This document shows, piece after piece, positions 56,264 through 64,000 of a DNA stretch of 64,000 nucleotides. Position 1 is the first letter of the stretch, and every line of letters starts with the position of its first letter. Location of the stretch: assembly GCA_036678685.1 (NCBI GenBank), contig JAZIHH010000001.1:1-64000 (forward strand), written 5' to 3'. The notes below the pieces were generated by a model. The model ran no database searches, was not told where the DNA came from, and saw only the letters and a list, made by a program, of their open reading frames with translations. Origin of the DNA: JAZIHH01 sp036678685. GTDB lineage: Bacteria > Bacillota > UBA4882 > UBA10575. The position numbers and the translations under genes are program-made.

Positions 56264-58294
56264 TCACAAGTGATGCAGCATCTCCCGCAACCCGGCGCTC
56301 TCTTCCGCCGGCGGGCGGCAGGCCCGGTCCACACACAAGTAGGCCCGGGCCTTTTCCCGGCCGGGGTAGTCGCGTAACAAAGGCCAAAAAGTCGCCGGCA
56401 AATCCGCCCCGGTACCGGGAGGACGGTACGCCAAGAGTAAATCCGGGAGGTAAAACTCGTCAACCACCCGGCGGAAGGAAAGGGTTTCCGGAAGGGTTCC
56501 CGTCAAAATCAAGGTCATTTCCGGCCCTAACGCCCGGTCCACCACGGAAAGGAGGTGCGGGTAGGCCGAAGGGTAATCATCCAGCCCTTCCGCAGACTTG
56601 ATAACGGCTATGCCCCGCCTTTTCCATTCCTGGTTACCGGTTAAAACGGCCAAAGACAACAGGTTTTCGGCCGCCACGGCGCCCGGTGAAGGGATGGCCC
56701 CTTCTTCCAGGCCTTTTTGCCGCAGGGGGAGTTCCCCTTTCCCCCTGCCGGCCGGCGTGTAATACAGACTGCCGTCTCCGGAGGTAAAAAGCTCCAGCAT
56801 GACCCTGGTCAGGCCGGCGGCTTTTTCCGCGTACCGCGACCGGAACGTGGCCTGATAAAGTTCGAGGAGTCCACGGACGAAAAAAGCGTAGTCATCCAGG
56901 AAAGCAGCGACGGCCGCTTCCCCCTGCCGGTAGCGGCGAAAAAGGCGGTCTCCGGTCTGCATCTTGGCAAGTAAAAAATCGGCCGCTTCTTCCGCCGTCT
57001 GCAGGTAATCATCGCGGCGCATAACTCTTCCCGCCCGGGCCAAAGCGGAAATCATCAGCCCGTTCCAGGACGTAAGTATTTTATCGTCCACCGCCGGTGC
57101 CGCCCGTTCTTTCCGTCGCGTAAAAAGCTTGGTGAGGGATTCTTCCATCGCTCCGGCTTCTTCCCGGCGGTGCAGCACATTAAGTCCGGTTCGCTTGAGG
57201 GTTGCTTCCTCCAGGAAATTGCCTTCCTCTTCCACCTGGTAACAGGCGCAGAATTCTTCACCGGTTTCTTTTCCGAGGACGTCCAAGATCTCATCCCGGG
57301 CCCACAGATAATACCGGCCTTCCTCTCCTTCGCTCTCCGCATCCTGGGCGGTGTAAAACGCCCCTTCCGCCCCGCGCAATTCGCGCAGGACATAGGCGAG
57401 GGTCTTTTCCACTATGCGCCGGTATCCCTCTTTTCCGGTTACTTGAAAGGCGTCGGTATAAACCAGACTCAAAAGCGCCTGGTCGTAAAGCATCTTTTCA
57501 AAGTGGGGCAACCGCCAGTCGGGGCCCGTGGAATAGCGGTGAAAACCGCCGCCCACATGATCAAAGATACCTCCCCGGGCCATTTGGTCCAGGGTATTTT
57601 CCACCATCTCCCGGGCGTTTTCTTCCCCGCTCCGCCGGTACCAGCGGAGTAAAAAGAGAAGCACGTGCGGCAGGGGAAATTTGGGAGCCCGGCCGAAACC
57701 TCCCCACTTCCCGTCATAACCGTCGGCCAACTGCCGGGCGCCCCGGCGCAGCAAATTAAGATCCGGATCGTTTTCTTCTCTTTTCCCGGTACGGTTTTGC
57801 AGGATGGTTACCAGTGCCCTGCCTTTCTCGGCCAGTTCCCCCCGGTCCTCTTCCCACAGTTTCACCAGGCGTTGCAACAGTTCCAGGAAGCCCGGCCGCC
57901 CGTTACAGCGGCGGGGCGGGAAATAGGTGCCGGCAAAAACCGGGATTTTGTCCGGGGTAAGAAAAACACTCAACGGCCAGCCGCCGGTACCCGTAAGTAG
58001 CAGGCAAAAGTCCATGTAGACGCCGTCCACATCCGGACGTTCCTCCCGGTCTACTTTAATACTGATAAAGTGTTGGTTGAGAAAAGCGGCGATCTCCGGA
58101 TCACTGAAAGATTCCCGGGCCATAACATGACACCAATGACAGGTGGAATAGCCGCTGGAAAGGAAGACCAGTTTTCCTTCGGCGGCGGCGCGGCGGAACG
58201 GCTCTTCCCCCCAGGGGTACCAGTCAACCGGGTTATGTGCATGCTGGAGCAGGTAAGGACTTTTTTCCAGCGCCAGGCGGTTGGTTGTTTCCAC
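56264..58294 (-). CDS. Thioredoxin domain-containing protein YyaL (DUF255)
   Basis: The N-terminal thioredoxin-like domain (about 1-165) has SPYLLQHAHNPVDWYPWGEE and a STCHWCHVM active site (CxxC), with the typical AGTYFPP; an (alpha/alpha)6-barrel-like region fills the rest (GGIFDHVGGGFHRYS.., LTSWNGLMISALARAGR). This is the YyaL/spermatogenesis-associated SSP411 family (676 aa). The start is GTG with AGGAGG upstream. Its role is not settled; the barrel resembles N-acylglucosamine epimerases. Confidence 0.92.
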   Translation of the reverse strand: METTNRLALEKSPYLLQHAHNPVDWYPWGEEPFRRAAAEGKLVFLSSGYSTCHWCHVMARESFSDPEIAAFLNQHFISIKVDREERPDVDGVYMDFCLLLTGTGGWPLSVFLTPDKIPVFAGTYFPPRRCNGRPGFLELLQRLVKLWEEDRGELAEKGRALVTILQNRTGKREENDPDLNLLRRGARQLADGYDGKWGGFGRAPKFPLPHVLLFLLRWYRRSGEENAREMVENTLDQMARGGIFDHVGGGFHRYSTGPDWRLPHFEKMLYDQALLSLVYTDAFQVTGKEGYRRIVEKTLAYVLRELRGAEGAFYTAQDAESEGEEGRYYLWARDEILDVLGKETGEEFCACYQVEEEGNFLEEATLKRTGLNVLHRREEAGAMEESLTKLFTRRKERAAPAVDDKILTSWNGLMISALARAGRVMRRDDYLQTAEEAADFLLAKMQTGDRLFRRYRQGEAAVAAFLDDYAFFVRGLLELYQATFRSRYAEKAAGLTRVMLELFTSGDGSLYYTPAGRGKGELPLRQKGLEEGAIPSPGAVAAENLLSLAVLTGNQEWKRRGIAVIKSAEGLDDYPSAYPHLLSVVDRALGPEMTLILTGTLPETLSFRRVVDEFYLPDLLLAYRPPGTGADLPATFWPLLRDYPGREKARAYLCVDRACRPPAEESAGLREMLHHL

Positions 58295-58359
58295 GATCCT
58301 CTCCTCCTGTTCTTCCCTACTCTGCCTTTACTCTGCCCCCGGCTTCTTTTCTTATGCAG

Positions 58360-59976
58360 TCACGTAGCCGGCCCGGCCGCCGAAAAAGAGGAGACCAATT
58401 CGGCGATGCTTTTTGGCCGCCAGCACCCGTCCTCCTCTTTCATCCCGTATACGGTCGCCAATTTTTTCCTTAGACCGGCGTGGAGTTGAAGGGCGACCCC
58501 CTTAAGATCCTTCTCCGGATCGGGAGCGGTGGGGTAGTTTGGGTCGTCCAAACCGACGCCGCTGGTCATCAAGCATTCCACCAGTAATTTGGCGGCGAGG
58601 AAACGGTCGTACTTGTCAACCCCGAAAATCACGGGGTTATCCATTAAAGCAATAATTTCCCATGTCACTTGTTCCGCTTGGGAATACCTGCCGGCATCCT
58701 TGTCTTGTTCGGAAAAACGCATCGGCAGACTGTCGATGATCCGCTCCAGGTTGTTGACGAGGTAATCCAGGCTGAAGAGGCCGATGGCACAGTTAAACAA
58801 GATCCTTTTTCCCGCCTCTTCCGCCCGGGAAACCTCCTCTTTGGAAATGGCCGTACCTATGTCAACGCAGTTCAAACGGTTTTGCCGGTCGATAATCAAG
58901 ATTCCGCCCTTGACATCCACCACTGTTTTAAAAGCAAATTCGAATCCGCCTTCTTTGTTTAAAAGCGCGGTGATGGCCAGCGTGACCGGGTTCACCGTGT
59001 AACCAAGGTTGTCCACATTGCCCAGGGTCACATATTTTATCCCGTTCTCCAGCAACTCCCGGTAAATATCGCGCAGCACGAGAAAATTCTGCCCGTGTCC
59101 GCCGGGCATCGGCAGGACGGTGTTTTCCCGGCCGAAAGCCCGGGTGAAGACGGCTTTGGGCTTTCCGGGGCCGGGCGTGAAAGCGGCCAGCATCGGCTGG
59201 ATCCCGGTTTTCGGTTGGGTGACATCCACGCCGGTTGCCAAGATCAAATCCTTCAGAAGTGGGCTTTCTTTATACGACCGGAAGGTTTCCCGGATCTCTT
59301 CGTTATTATAAACACTAGTCATTTGAAAGACAGGCAACAGGGAATGGTCCCGGCCGCCGGCCATATGCTGGTATCTTAGGATTTCAATCAAAAGGGCCCG
59401 CATTTTCAGTTTCATAAAGCTTGGCCCGGGGGTCTTGTTTTTGTTAATAAAGGCCGGGGTCAACCCTTTAGCCCGCCCTTCACAGTGGGCGGCCATCAGT
59501 TGGAACTCCCTTTGACAGAGGTTAAATAATTGTTCATTAAACGCCCTGTTTTTTTTGTAATCCACATAACTGCTGGCCGACCCGCCGTTTAACACGCCGT
59601 AGGCCAAAACCGGATACAATTGAAGACCAAGCCCGGCCAAGTCCTCCCGGGTAAAGAGGATCTCGTCGCCTTCCACCGTTCCGGTTTTGGTTAAATCAAT
59701 CTTCAGGCCCAGGCCCAGGCGGTCAAGGTTCTGTTGGGCCTCGGCCACCTTCATTCGTAAAGTTATCTCACCGGTCAAGTCGAGGACCGTCTTCCCGTCA
59801 ACTTCCGGAAGGCCGCCTACTTCCACCGGTTTGATATGATCGTAAGCACCCCGGTTGTACCTGGCAAGAATCTCCGCGGTAAGCTCCAGATCAATCCCGT
59901 CTTTCCTCATCTGCGCGGCCAGTTCCGGAGAGACTCCCAACGCCTTTACTGTTTTCTCATCGCCGGAAAAAGGCAT
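58360..59976 (-). CDS. UDPGP-family UTP--sugar-1-phosphate uridylyltransferase
   Basis: The 538-residue product belongs to the eukaryote-like UDPGP family rather than to GalU. It has LAGLGLQLYPVLAYGVLNGGSASSYVD-like loop residues, NKNKTPGPSFMKLK, LPMPGGHGQNFLVLRDIYRELLENG (nucleotide site) and YVTLGNVDNLGYTVNP. It would make a UDP-sugar (UDP-glucose or a related sugar) for envelope glycans. ATG follows GGAGG by eight bases. It lies 180 bp after hisG with no clear terminator. The exact sugar cannot be told. Confidence 0.85.
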   Translation of the reverse strand: MPFSGDEKTVKALGVSPELAAQMRKDGIDLELTAEILARYNRGAYDHIKPVEVGGLPEVDGKTVLDLTGEITLRMKVAEAQQNLDRLGLGLKIDLTKTGTVEGDEILFTREDLAGLGLQLYPVLAYGVLNGGSASSYVDYKKNRAFNEQLFNLCQREFQLMAAHCEGRAKGLTPAFINKNKTPGPSFMKLKMRALLIEILRYQHMAGGRDHSLLPVFQMTSVYNNEEIRETFRSYKESPLLKDLILATGVDVTQPKTGIQPMLAAFTPGPGKPKAVFTRAFGRENTVLPMPGGHGQNFLVLRDIYRELLENGIKYVTLGNVDNLGYTVNPVTLAITALLNKEGGFEFAFKTVVDVKGGILIIDRQNRLNCVDIGTAISKEEVSRAEEAGKRILFNCAIGLFSLDYLVNNLERIIDSLPMRFSEQDKDAGRYSQAEQVTWEIIALMDNPVIFGVDKYDRFLAAKLLVECLMTSGVGLDDPNYPTAPDPEKDLKGVALQLHAGLRKKLATVYGMKEEDGCWRPKSIAELVSSFSAAGPAT

Positions 59977-60156
59977 CTGTTGTTCCTCCTGTTGTCAAAG
60001 CCACTCCTGGCCCGTAATTGGTTCCCCGCCGTTTTTTGAAGCAAAAGATCTTTGCGCCTTTATTTGCCTGGAAAAACCTTCTGACAACTTTCCAAGGGGA
60101 AAGATCCGCCCCAAAGGCTTTTTCAAGCACGAGGGATGATCACGCCGGCAACAAGT

Positions 60157-61044
60157 CTACTTAATCACTTTGGTGATGGGCAATTCAATAATATCTTCCG
60201 CCCCGGCCTTTTTTAGCTCGGTGATTAATAAGCCGATGCCGTTCTTTTCCGCCACGGTTTCCACCGCACAGTATTCGGTTTCTTCCCCTATTAACTGGGA
60301 AATGGTGGGGGCTTTCATGGAAGGAAGGACTTCCAGAACTTTATTCAGGGCAGCCTTGGGAACATTCATTTTGATAAGGACTTTGCCCCGGGCCTCCAGG
60401 GCGCCGAGAAGCAGGGTGACCAAATCTTCTATGCACTGGCGTTTTTCCGGGTTGTTCCAACTGTCGGGATTGGCAAGGAGCAGGGTGTTGGATTCCACAA
60501 TGGTATCCACGATTCTTAACCGGTTGGCCCGGAGACTGGACCCGCTTTCGGTCAACTCCACGGCGACATCGGCAATCTCGGGAATTTTCGCTTCCGTCGT
60601 ACCGAAGGAAAAATCGATTTTCACCGGAATACCAAGTTTTTTAAAGTATTCCTTGGCAATTTCCACATATTCGGTGGTCACTTTACTGCCGGGTTTAATA
60701 TCAGCCGGGGTTTTGATGTCGGAAGTTTCGGAGACGGCCACCACAATTCGGACCGGATGATTGGTCCGCCGGCTGTAGGGCAGTTTGGTCACGATCCGGA
60801 CTTTGTCCCGGCACCCGCGCTCCAAAACCCAGTCGTAACCCGCTATTCCCAGATCAAAAAGGCCTTCCGCCACGTATACCGGAATCTCCTGCGGACGCAT
60901 CCAGCGGACCAAAGAAACCCGGGGATCGTCCATTGATGCTTCATAACACCGGGAATCCGGTGTGGTAACGGGGAGATCCGCGTCTTCAAACATTTCCAGG
61001 GTCGGTTTTTGCAGGCTGCCGGTGGGCAAAACCAACTTTAACAT
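60157..61044 (-). CDS. hisG: ATP phosphoribosyltransferase, long form
   Basis: HisG commits PRPP and ATP to histidine. It has LKLVLPTGSLQKPTLEMFEDAD, LFDLGIAGYDWVLERG, ADVAVELTESGSSLRANRL (the PRPP loop) and a C-terminal ACT-like regulatory domain (about 215-295, KVLIKMNVPKAALNKVLEVLP.., VETVAEKNGIGLLITELKKAGAEDI). This is the long, HisZ-independent, histidine-feedback form of 295 residues. ATG at 61042..61044 is 13 bases after GGAGG; an ATG four codons up lies on the site. It follows hisI by 19 bp. Confidence 0.94.
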   Translation of the reverse strand: MLKLVLPTGSLQKPTLEMFEDADLPVTTPDSRCYEASMDDPRVSLVRWMRPQEIPVYVAEGLFDLGIAGYDWVLERGCRDKVRIVTKLPYSRRTNHPVRIVVAVSETSDIKTPADIKPGSKVTTEYVEIAKEYFKKLGIPVKIDFSFGTTEAKIPEIADVAVELTESGSSLRANRLRIVDTIVESNTLLLANPDSWNNPEKRQCIEDLVTLLLGALEARGKVLIKMNVPKAALNKVLEVLPSMKAPTISQLIGEETEYCAVETVAEKNGIGLLITELKKAGAEDIIELPITKVIK

Positions 61045-61063
61045 GGCGATCGGCATTCCTCCT

Positions 61064-61450
61064 TTACTCCGTTTTTTCCAGACAATATTCTTCTTCAATC
61101 TCACCGTTTTCCAGGAGTACGGCTTCCCGGTAAAAACAGGAGCGGTATCCCGTATGACAGGCTGCTCCCACCTGCTCCACTTCAAGGAGAAGGGCGTCCC
61201 GGTCACAATCGAAACAGATCCGCCGTACGTGCTGAAAATGGCCGGAGGTCTCTCCTTTAAGCCATAATTTTTGCCGGCTGCGGCTGAAATAAACGGCTTT
61301 CCCGCCGGTGATGGTCTTTTTAACCGCTTCCCGGTTCATATAAGCCACCATGAGCACGTCTTTACTGGCGGCATCCTGCACAATGGCGGGGATCAACCCC
61401 TGCGCGTCAAATTTGAGACTGTCAAGAAAGGTCTCGAGCGTTTGGGTCAA
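61064..61450 (-). CDS. hisI: Phosphoribosyl-AMP cyclohydrolase
   Basis: HisI opens the adenine ring of PR-AMP. It has LIPAIVQDAASKDVLMVAYMNREAV, YFSRSRQKLWLKGETSGH and the zinc/magnesium site DCDRDALLLEVEQVGAACHTGYRSCFY. It is the stand-alone cyclohydrolase (128 aa) with no HisE pyrophosphohydrolase domain. The start is TTG, nine bases after GAAGGG. It is followed by hisG. Confidence 0.95.
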   Translation of the reverse strand: MTQTLETFLDSLKFDAQGLIPAIVQDAASKDVLMVAYMNREAVKKTITGGKAVYFSRSRQKLWLKGETSGHFQHVRRICFDCDRDALLLEVEQVGAACHTGYRSCFYREAVLLENGEIEEEYCLEKTE

Positions 61451-61542
61451 ACCATGTCACCCTTCCCTGTTGATTTTTATGGTCAATCTTTCTCCTTATT
61501 CTACCTTATACCAGGGGCAAAATCAACGTTTTTCCCCAATTC

Positions 61543-61574
61543 AAAATGACCACCGGCGCCAAGGCGGTGGTCAT
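61543..61574 (-). terminator. Hairpin after the DUF6062 gene, possible weak terminator
   Basis: ATGACCACCG and CGGTGGTCAT form a 10-bp stem with a 9-base loop. Only TTTTG follows on the minus strand, so termination may be partial. Confidence 0.45.
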
Positions 61575-61597
61575 CGAGGCCAGGAAAAAACCCGGTC

Positions 61598-62389
61598 TTA
61601 TTCCAGACGACAATAACCGGCGAGCTTCCTAATCCCCCGGATTAAGGCGTCCCGGGCGGTACCCCAGGGGAGGTTTTCCTGGTGATAAGACATTTTTTCC
61701 GTAAAGCGATGGACCTCTCCTTGCAGGCGCTTCATGTTCGCCAGTTGTTGTTCGAGTAAAAGGGGGATAAAAATCCTCCTTTTCCGGGAGGGCAAATTTT
61801 GAACCGCCGCTTCCACCAGTTGCCGGAGGTGTTTGTGACAAAAACCTTTTTTCTCCGCAAACAACGCGGCAAACTCCTTCTCTTTTTCCCAGAGATAAAG
61901 CGTTACCTTGAGGTAATGAACCATGGCCTCGTTCATCTTCCGGCAAAGAAAACACGATTTTTCCTGCGCGTGTAACTCCTGGACCAGCCGGTTGTATACC
62001 TCCGTTTCTTTTCCGCGCCAAAGGCGATTCTTCCACCGGCTGGAGAGACCGCTTCCCACGGTCGTTCCCGCCGCCACCCCGGAAAAGGCGCATAGTTCCT
62101 GCAACCTTTTATTTCTCTCCGCCAGGTGCGTGTCGAGGAGCAAGGCCAACTGCAGGCGGTTGCCCCGCCGGTTGTACAATAACTCCAAATGCCGGCGGCA
62201 AAAACCCTCTCGGTTGGTCTCGCCGCGGGTCCGGACATCCATCAAGGCCTGGTTCAGAAGGTAATCCACGTATTTCTCCTCCGCCTCTTCTTCCAGCGGG
62301 CAAAAGGGGCACTCCGTATCCTCCTGAAAGGCTTCATGAATTTTTATGGAATAAATGGTTTCCCGCAAAAGCTTCACCGCCAGTTCCAC
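61598..62389 (-). CDS. DUF6062 family cysteine/histidine-motif protein
   Basis: The 263-residue, mostly helical product has two similar halves, each with a CxxC and a later CxxH: CPFCPLEEEAEEKYVDYLL / GFCRRHLELLYN and SCFLCRKMNEAMVHYL / GFCHKHLRQLVEAA. The pattern suggests two zinc or iron sites. It matches DUF6062, of unknown function. The GTG start at 62387..62389 has a poor ribosome binding site. It sits between hisA and hisI, where his genes are usually contiguous; a link to histidine synthesis is not shown. Confidence 0.8.
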   Translation of the reverse strand: MELAVKLLRETIYSIKIHEAFQEDTECPFCPLEEEAEEKYVDYLLNQALMDVRTRGETNREGFCRRHLELLYNRRGNRLQLALLLDTHLAERNKRLQELCAFSGVAAGTTVGSGLSSRWKNRLWRGKETEVYNRLVQELHAQEKSCFLCRKMNEAMVHYLKVTLYLWEKEKEFAALFAEKKGFCHKHLRQLVEAAVQNLPSRKRRIFIPLLLEQQLANMKRLQGEVHRFTEKMSYHQENLPWGTARDALIRGIRKLAGYCRLE

Positions 62390-62418
62390 ACCGGCCGCCG
62401 TCCAAGTCCGCGCCGGTT

Positions 62419-63159
62419 TTATTCACTGCCGTCCGCCGCTTCCAGCGTATGGATGGCTTCGGCCAAATCAATGTTGCCGTTGTACAAAGCTTTGCCGACA
62501 ATAGCCCCGGAAAGACCCAGGGGTTCCAATTTCTTTAGCTCATAAAGATCGGCAAGGGAGGCGATGCCGCCTGAGGCGATTACCGACAAGCCGCTTTTTT
62601 CCACCATGTTTTGCAATGCCTTAAGGTTTGGTCCTTGCAGGGTACCGTCCCGGCTGATATCCGTGTAAATCACTTCAGTAACCCCGTAGCCGGCTATTTT
62701 CTGCGCCAGTTCCACCGCCTCCAGATCCGTGGTTTTCAACCAGCCTTCCACGGCCACCAGGCCGTCTCTGGCATCCAGGCCCAGGATAATCCGGCCGGGG
62801 TAACGACGGCAGGCCCAAAGAAGCAACCCGGGGTTGTGGACGGCCGCCGAACCCAAAATGACCCATTGCACGCCGTTTTCCAGATAATATTGGATGGTTT
62901 CCTGATCGCGGATCCCGCCGCCGGCTTCCACCGGGACGGGGATACTCCGGGCCACTTTGACGATTAACTCCTTTTGTACCGGCGCCCCGGCTTTCGCCCC
63001 GTCCAAATCCACCAGGTGCAAACGTTTGGCCCCCGCGGCCACAAAACGGCGGGCTACCGCCGGCGGATCCGGATCGTATACGGTTTCCCGGTTATAATCC
63101 CCCTGTTCCAGCCGGACGCACCTCCCCCGCCGGAGGTCAATGGCAGGTATGATTGTCAT
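62419..63159 (-). CDS. hisA: HisA isomerase (1-(5-phosphoribosyl)-5-[(5-phosphoribosylamino)methylideneamino]imidazole-4-carboxamide isomerase)
   Basis: HisA isomerises ProFAR in a TIM barrel. It has IIPAIDLRRGRCVRLEQGDY (catalytic Asp), LHLVDLDGAKAG, PVEAGGGIRDQETI, the second catalytic Asp in YTDISRDGTLQGPNL, and VIASGGIASLADL. It has 246 residues. ATG follows GGGGAG by six bases. hisF, hisH, hisB, hisC and hisD are not in the window. Confidence 0.96.
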   Translation of the reverse strand: MTIIPAIDLRRGRCVRLEQGDYNRETVYDPDPPAVARRFVAAGAKRLHLVDLDGAKAGAPVQKELIVKVARSIPVPVEAGGGIRDQETIQYYLENGVQWVILGSAAVHNPGLLLWACRRYPGRIILGLDARDGLVAVEGWLKTTDLEAVELAQKIAGYGVTEVIYTDISRDGTLQGPNLKALQNMVEKSGLSVIASGGIASLADLYELKKLEPLGLSGAIVGKALYNGNIDLAEAIHTLEAADGSE

Positions 63160-63233
63160 TGGCTTCTCCCCTGTCTTAACTTTATCTTTATCTTTACCCG
63201 GTTTCGTCCCTTGTCCCCTGCGAAGGTGCCGGT

Positions 63234-63791
63234 TTAGAGTTCGGGCATGGACAGAAGGCCGGCGACCAGTGTGATCAGGAGAAAGGCCAACAGAATAAGA
63301 CCGACCAGGAAATAGGCGAGAAAGCTTTTTCCCGCGGAAAGTCCATGACTCTCACGCAAAGCAAGGATATCCAGGACCACTACCCAGATAAAAACGGCAA
63401 AGGAAATAATTCCCGATAAAAGATTACCGGCCTGACCGGCCACTTGGCCGAGCAAGCGGCCCACCGGAAGGAAAATCCCGGGGAAATTGGCAAAAGCCAG
63501 GGTGGAAAACAATCCCCAGTAACTCCCGGTACCACGGAAGACCTTGGCAATAAGGTTAAGCAGGCCGGTAAGGACAAAAAACATTATTATGTAGACAATT
63601 AAACTGAACATCAGCAATTGCCAGGGTGAAATATCCAATTCCAGCAGATCAATTCCGCTCACCCAGGAAGTGAGGGTGGTTAATCCCACGTAAAGCAGAA
63701 AAGCCCACCCCACCGGTTTTTCCCTGGCAATCTCGCGGAATGTTTGCCCCGGATTGATGATCACCCCGAGCAACCAGTCGAGTAATTTCAT
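63234..63791 (-). CDS. YIP1 family membrane protein
   Basis: The 185-residue protein opens with the YIP1 signature INPGQTFREIAREKPVGWAFLLYV and has five membrane segments (about 28-45, 58-80, 90-110, 125-145, 158-182). The polar/aromatic GSYWGLFSTLAFANFPGIFLPVG is typical. Its role in bacteria is unknown. GGGGAAAG lies just before the ATG. Confidence 0.85.
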   Translation of the reverse strand: MKLLDWLLGVIINPGQTFREIAREKPVGWAFLLYVGLTTLTSWVSGIDLLELDISPWQLLMFSLIVYIIMFFVLTGLLNLIAKVFRGTGSYWGLFSTLAFANFPGIFLPVGRLLGQVAGQAGNLLSGIISFAVFIWVVVLDILALRESHGLSAGKSFLAYFLVGLILLAFLLITLVAGLLSMPEL

Positions 63792-63825
63792 CTTTCCCCA
63801 TCACACCTTTCTTTTTTTTAAGGCT

Positions 63826-64000
63826 TTAAGGCACGGCCAGTTGGTACCGTAATTGCGGTCCAAACCGCCCTTGCTCCATTCTTTCCAGCAGAAGCATTTC
63901 CGGGGAAACGGTCAATTCCTTAATTAATAAGGGAAGAGCCGAACTGAGCTGGGTCAGTTGCTGGAAAAAGGAGGGCTCGGGAAATTCGTATTTTACCGGG
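63826..64000 (-). CDS. 3' end of an unidentified gene
   Basis: The last 57 codons of a leftward gene are seen; the start lies beyond the window. The peptide is Leu-rich and mixed polar (EPSFFQQLTQLSSALPLLIK, then ELTVSPEMLLLERM.., ending RYQLAVP) with no motif I recognise. Its stop is 34 bp before the YIP1 start, so the two are probably cotranscribed. Confidence 0.7.
   Translation of the reverse strand, partial: PVKYEFPEPSFFQQLTQLSSALPLLIKELTVSPEMLLLERMEQGRFGPQLRYQLAVP

Overview
The window looks like chromosomal core DNA from a diderm (outer-membrane-bearing), spore-forming Firmicute, for example a Limnochordia/Hydrogenisporia, Negativicutes or Halanaerobiales relative. This is inferred from a mix of marker genes. 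A spoVS gene and a SigH-like sigma factor point to sporulation in the Bacillota. PyrR attenuation, a long-form hisG and a plsX-fab-rnc order also fit Bacillota. ExbB, ExbD and TonB homologues, plus an exported SLH/coiled-coil/C-terminal-helix protein of the Omp-alpha type, point to an outer membrane. Almost every gene from 3.6 to 50 kb is on the minus strand, in long tightly packed operons. Initiation at TTG and GTG is very common.

Layout. 1-3187: an AT-rich gene for an exported TolB/PD40-repeat protein, split by an IS21-family element (622-3128, TSD TGTAAA). The element's own istB is internally deleted. 3.6-15.3 kb: smc-ftsY-miaB-mutS-mutL-miaA-hfq (leftward). 15.5-20.4 kb: a methyltransferase, a soluble MEDS-PAS histidine kinase/receiver hybrid, a SigH-like sigma factor and spoVS. 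20.4-26.4 kb: DUF177-rpmF, then plsX-fabD-fabG-acpP-fabF-rnc. 26.5-31.3 kb: an envelope operon exbB-exbD-tonB-(cohesin-domain secreted protein)-(SLH Omp-alpha-like tether), with a structured RNA in its leader. 31.5-42.5 kb: one fused pyrimidine/purine run, pyrR-B-C-K-D-E-purE-F-M-N-(FabZ-like)-purD, behind a consensus promoter and a PyrR attenuator. 42.5-44.5 kb: fmdB-type zinc ribbon, pduL, tRNA-Trp, a TIGR04086 membrane protein, tRNA-Pro and a tRNA-Pro fragment. 44.6-50.2 kb: an Opp/Dpp-type ABC importer, with an in-frame stop in one ATPase and a LacI-type palindrome at its promoter. 50.5-53.1 kb (+ strand): purC and a GH2 beta-glucuronidase-like enzyme. 53.1-60 kb: a ferredoxin-domain aldo/keto reductase, a DUF4342 protein, ApgM phosphoglycerate mutase, a YyaL/DUF255 protein and a UDPGP-family uridylyltransferase. 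60-64 kb: hisG, hisI, a DUF6062 protein, hisA, a YIP1 membrane protein and the 3' end of one further gene.

The most interesting points are these. (1) The exb/tonB/cohesin/SLH operon reads as an energised outer-membrane tethering module. (2) Three near-consensus SigH-type promoters (perfect 9/9 -35 boxes, 11-nt spacing) lie in front of spoVS, the hybrid kinase and the exb operon, all within 12 kb of the sigma gene. (3) A roughly 100-nt three-way-junction RNA in the exbB leader matches no riboswitch class I recognise. (4) A FabZ homologue embedded in the purine genes has lost the catalytic histidine. All domain and family names are from reading the sequence; no database search was run.
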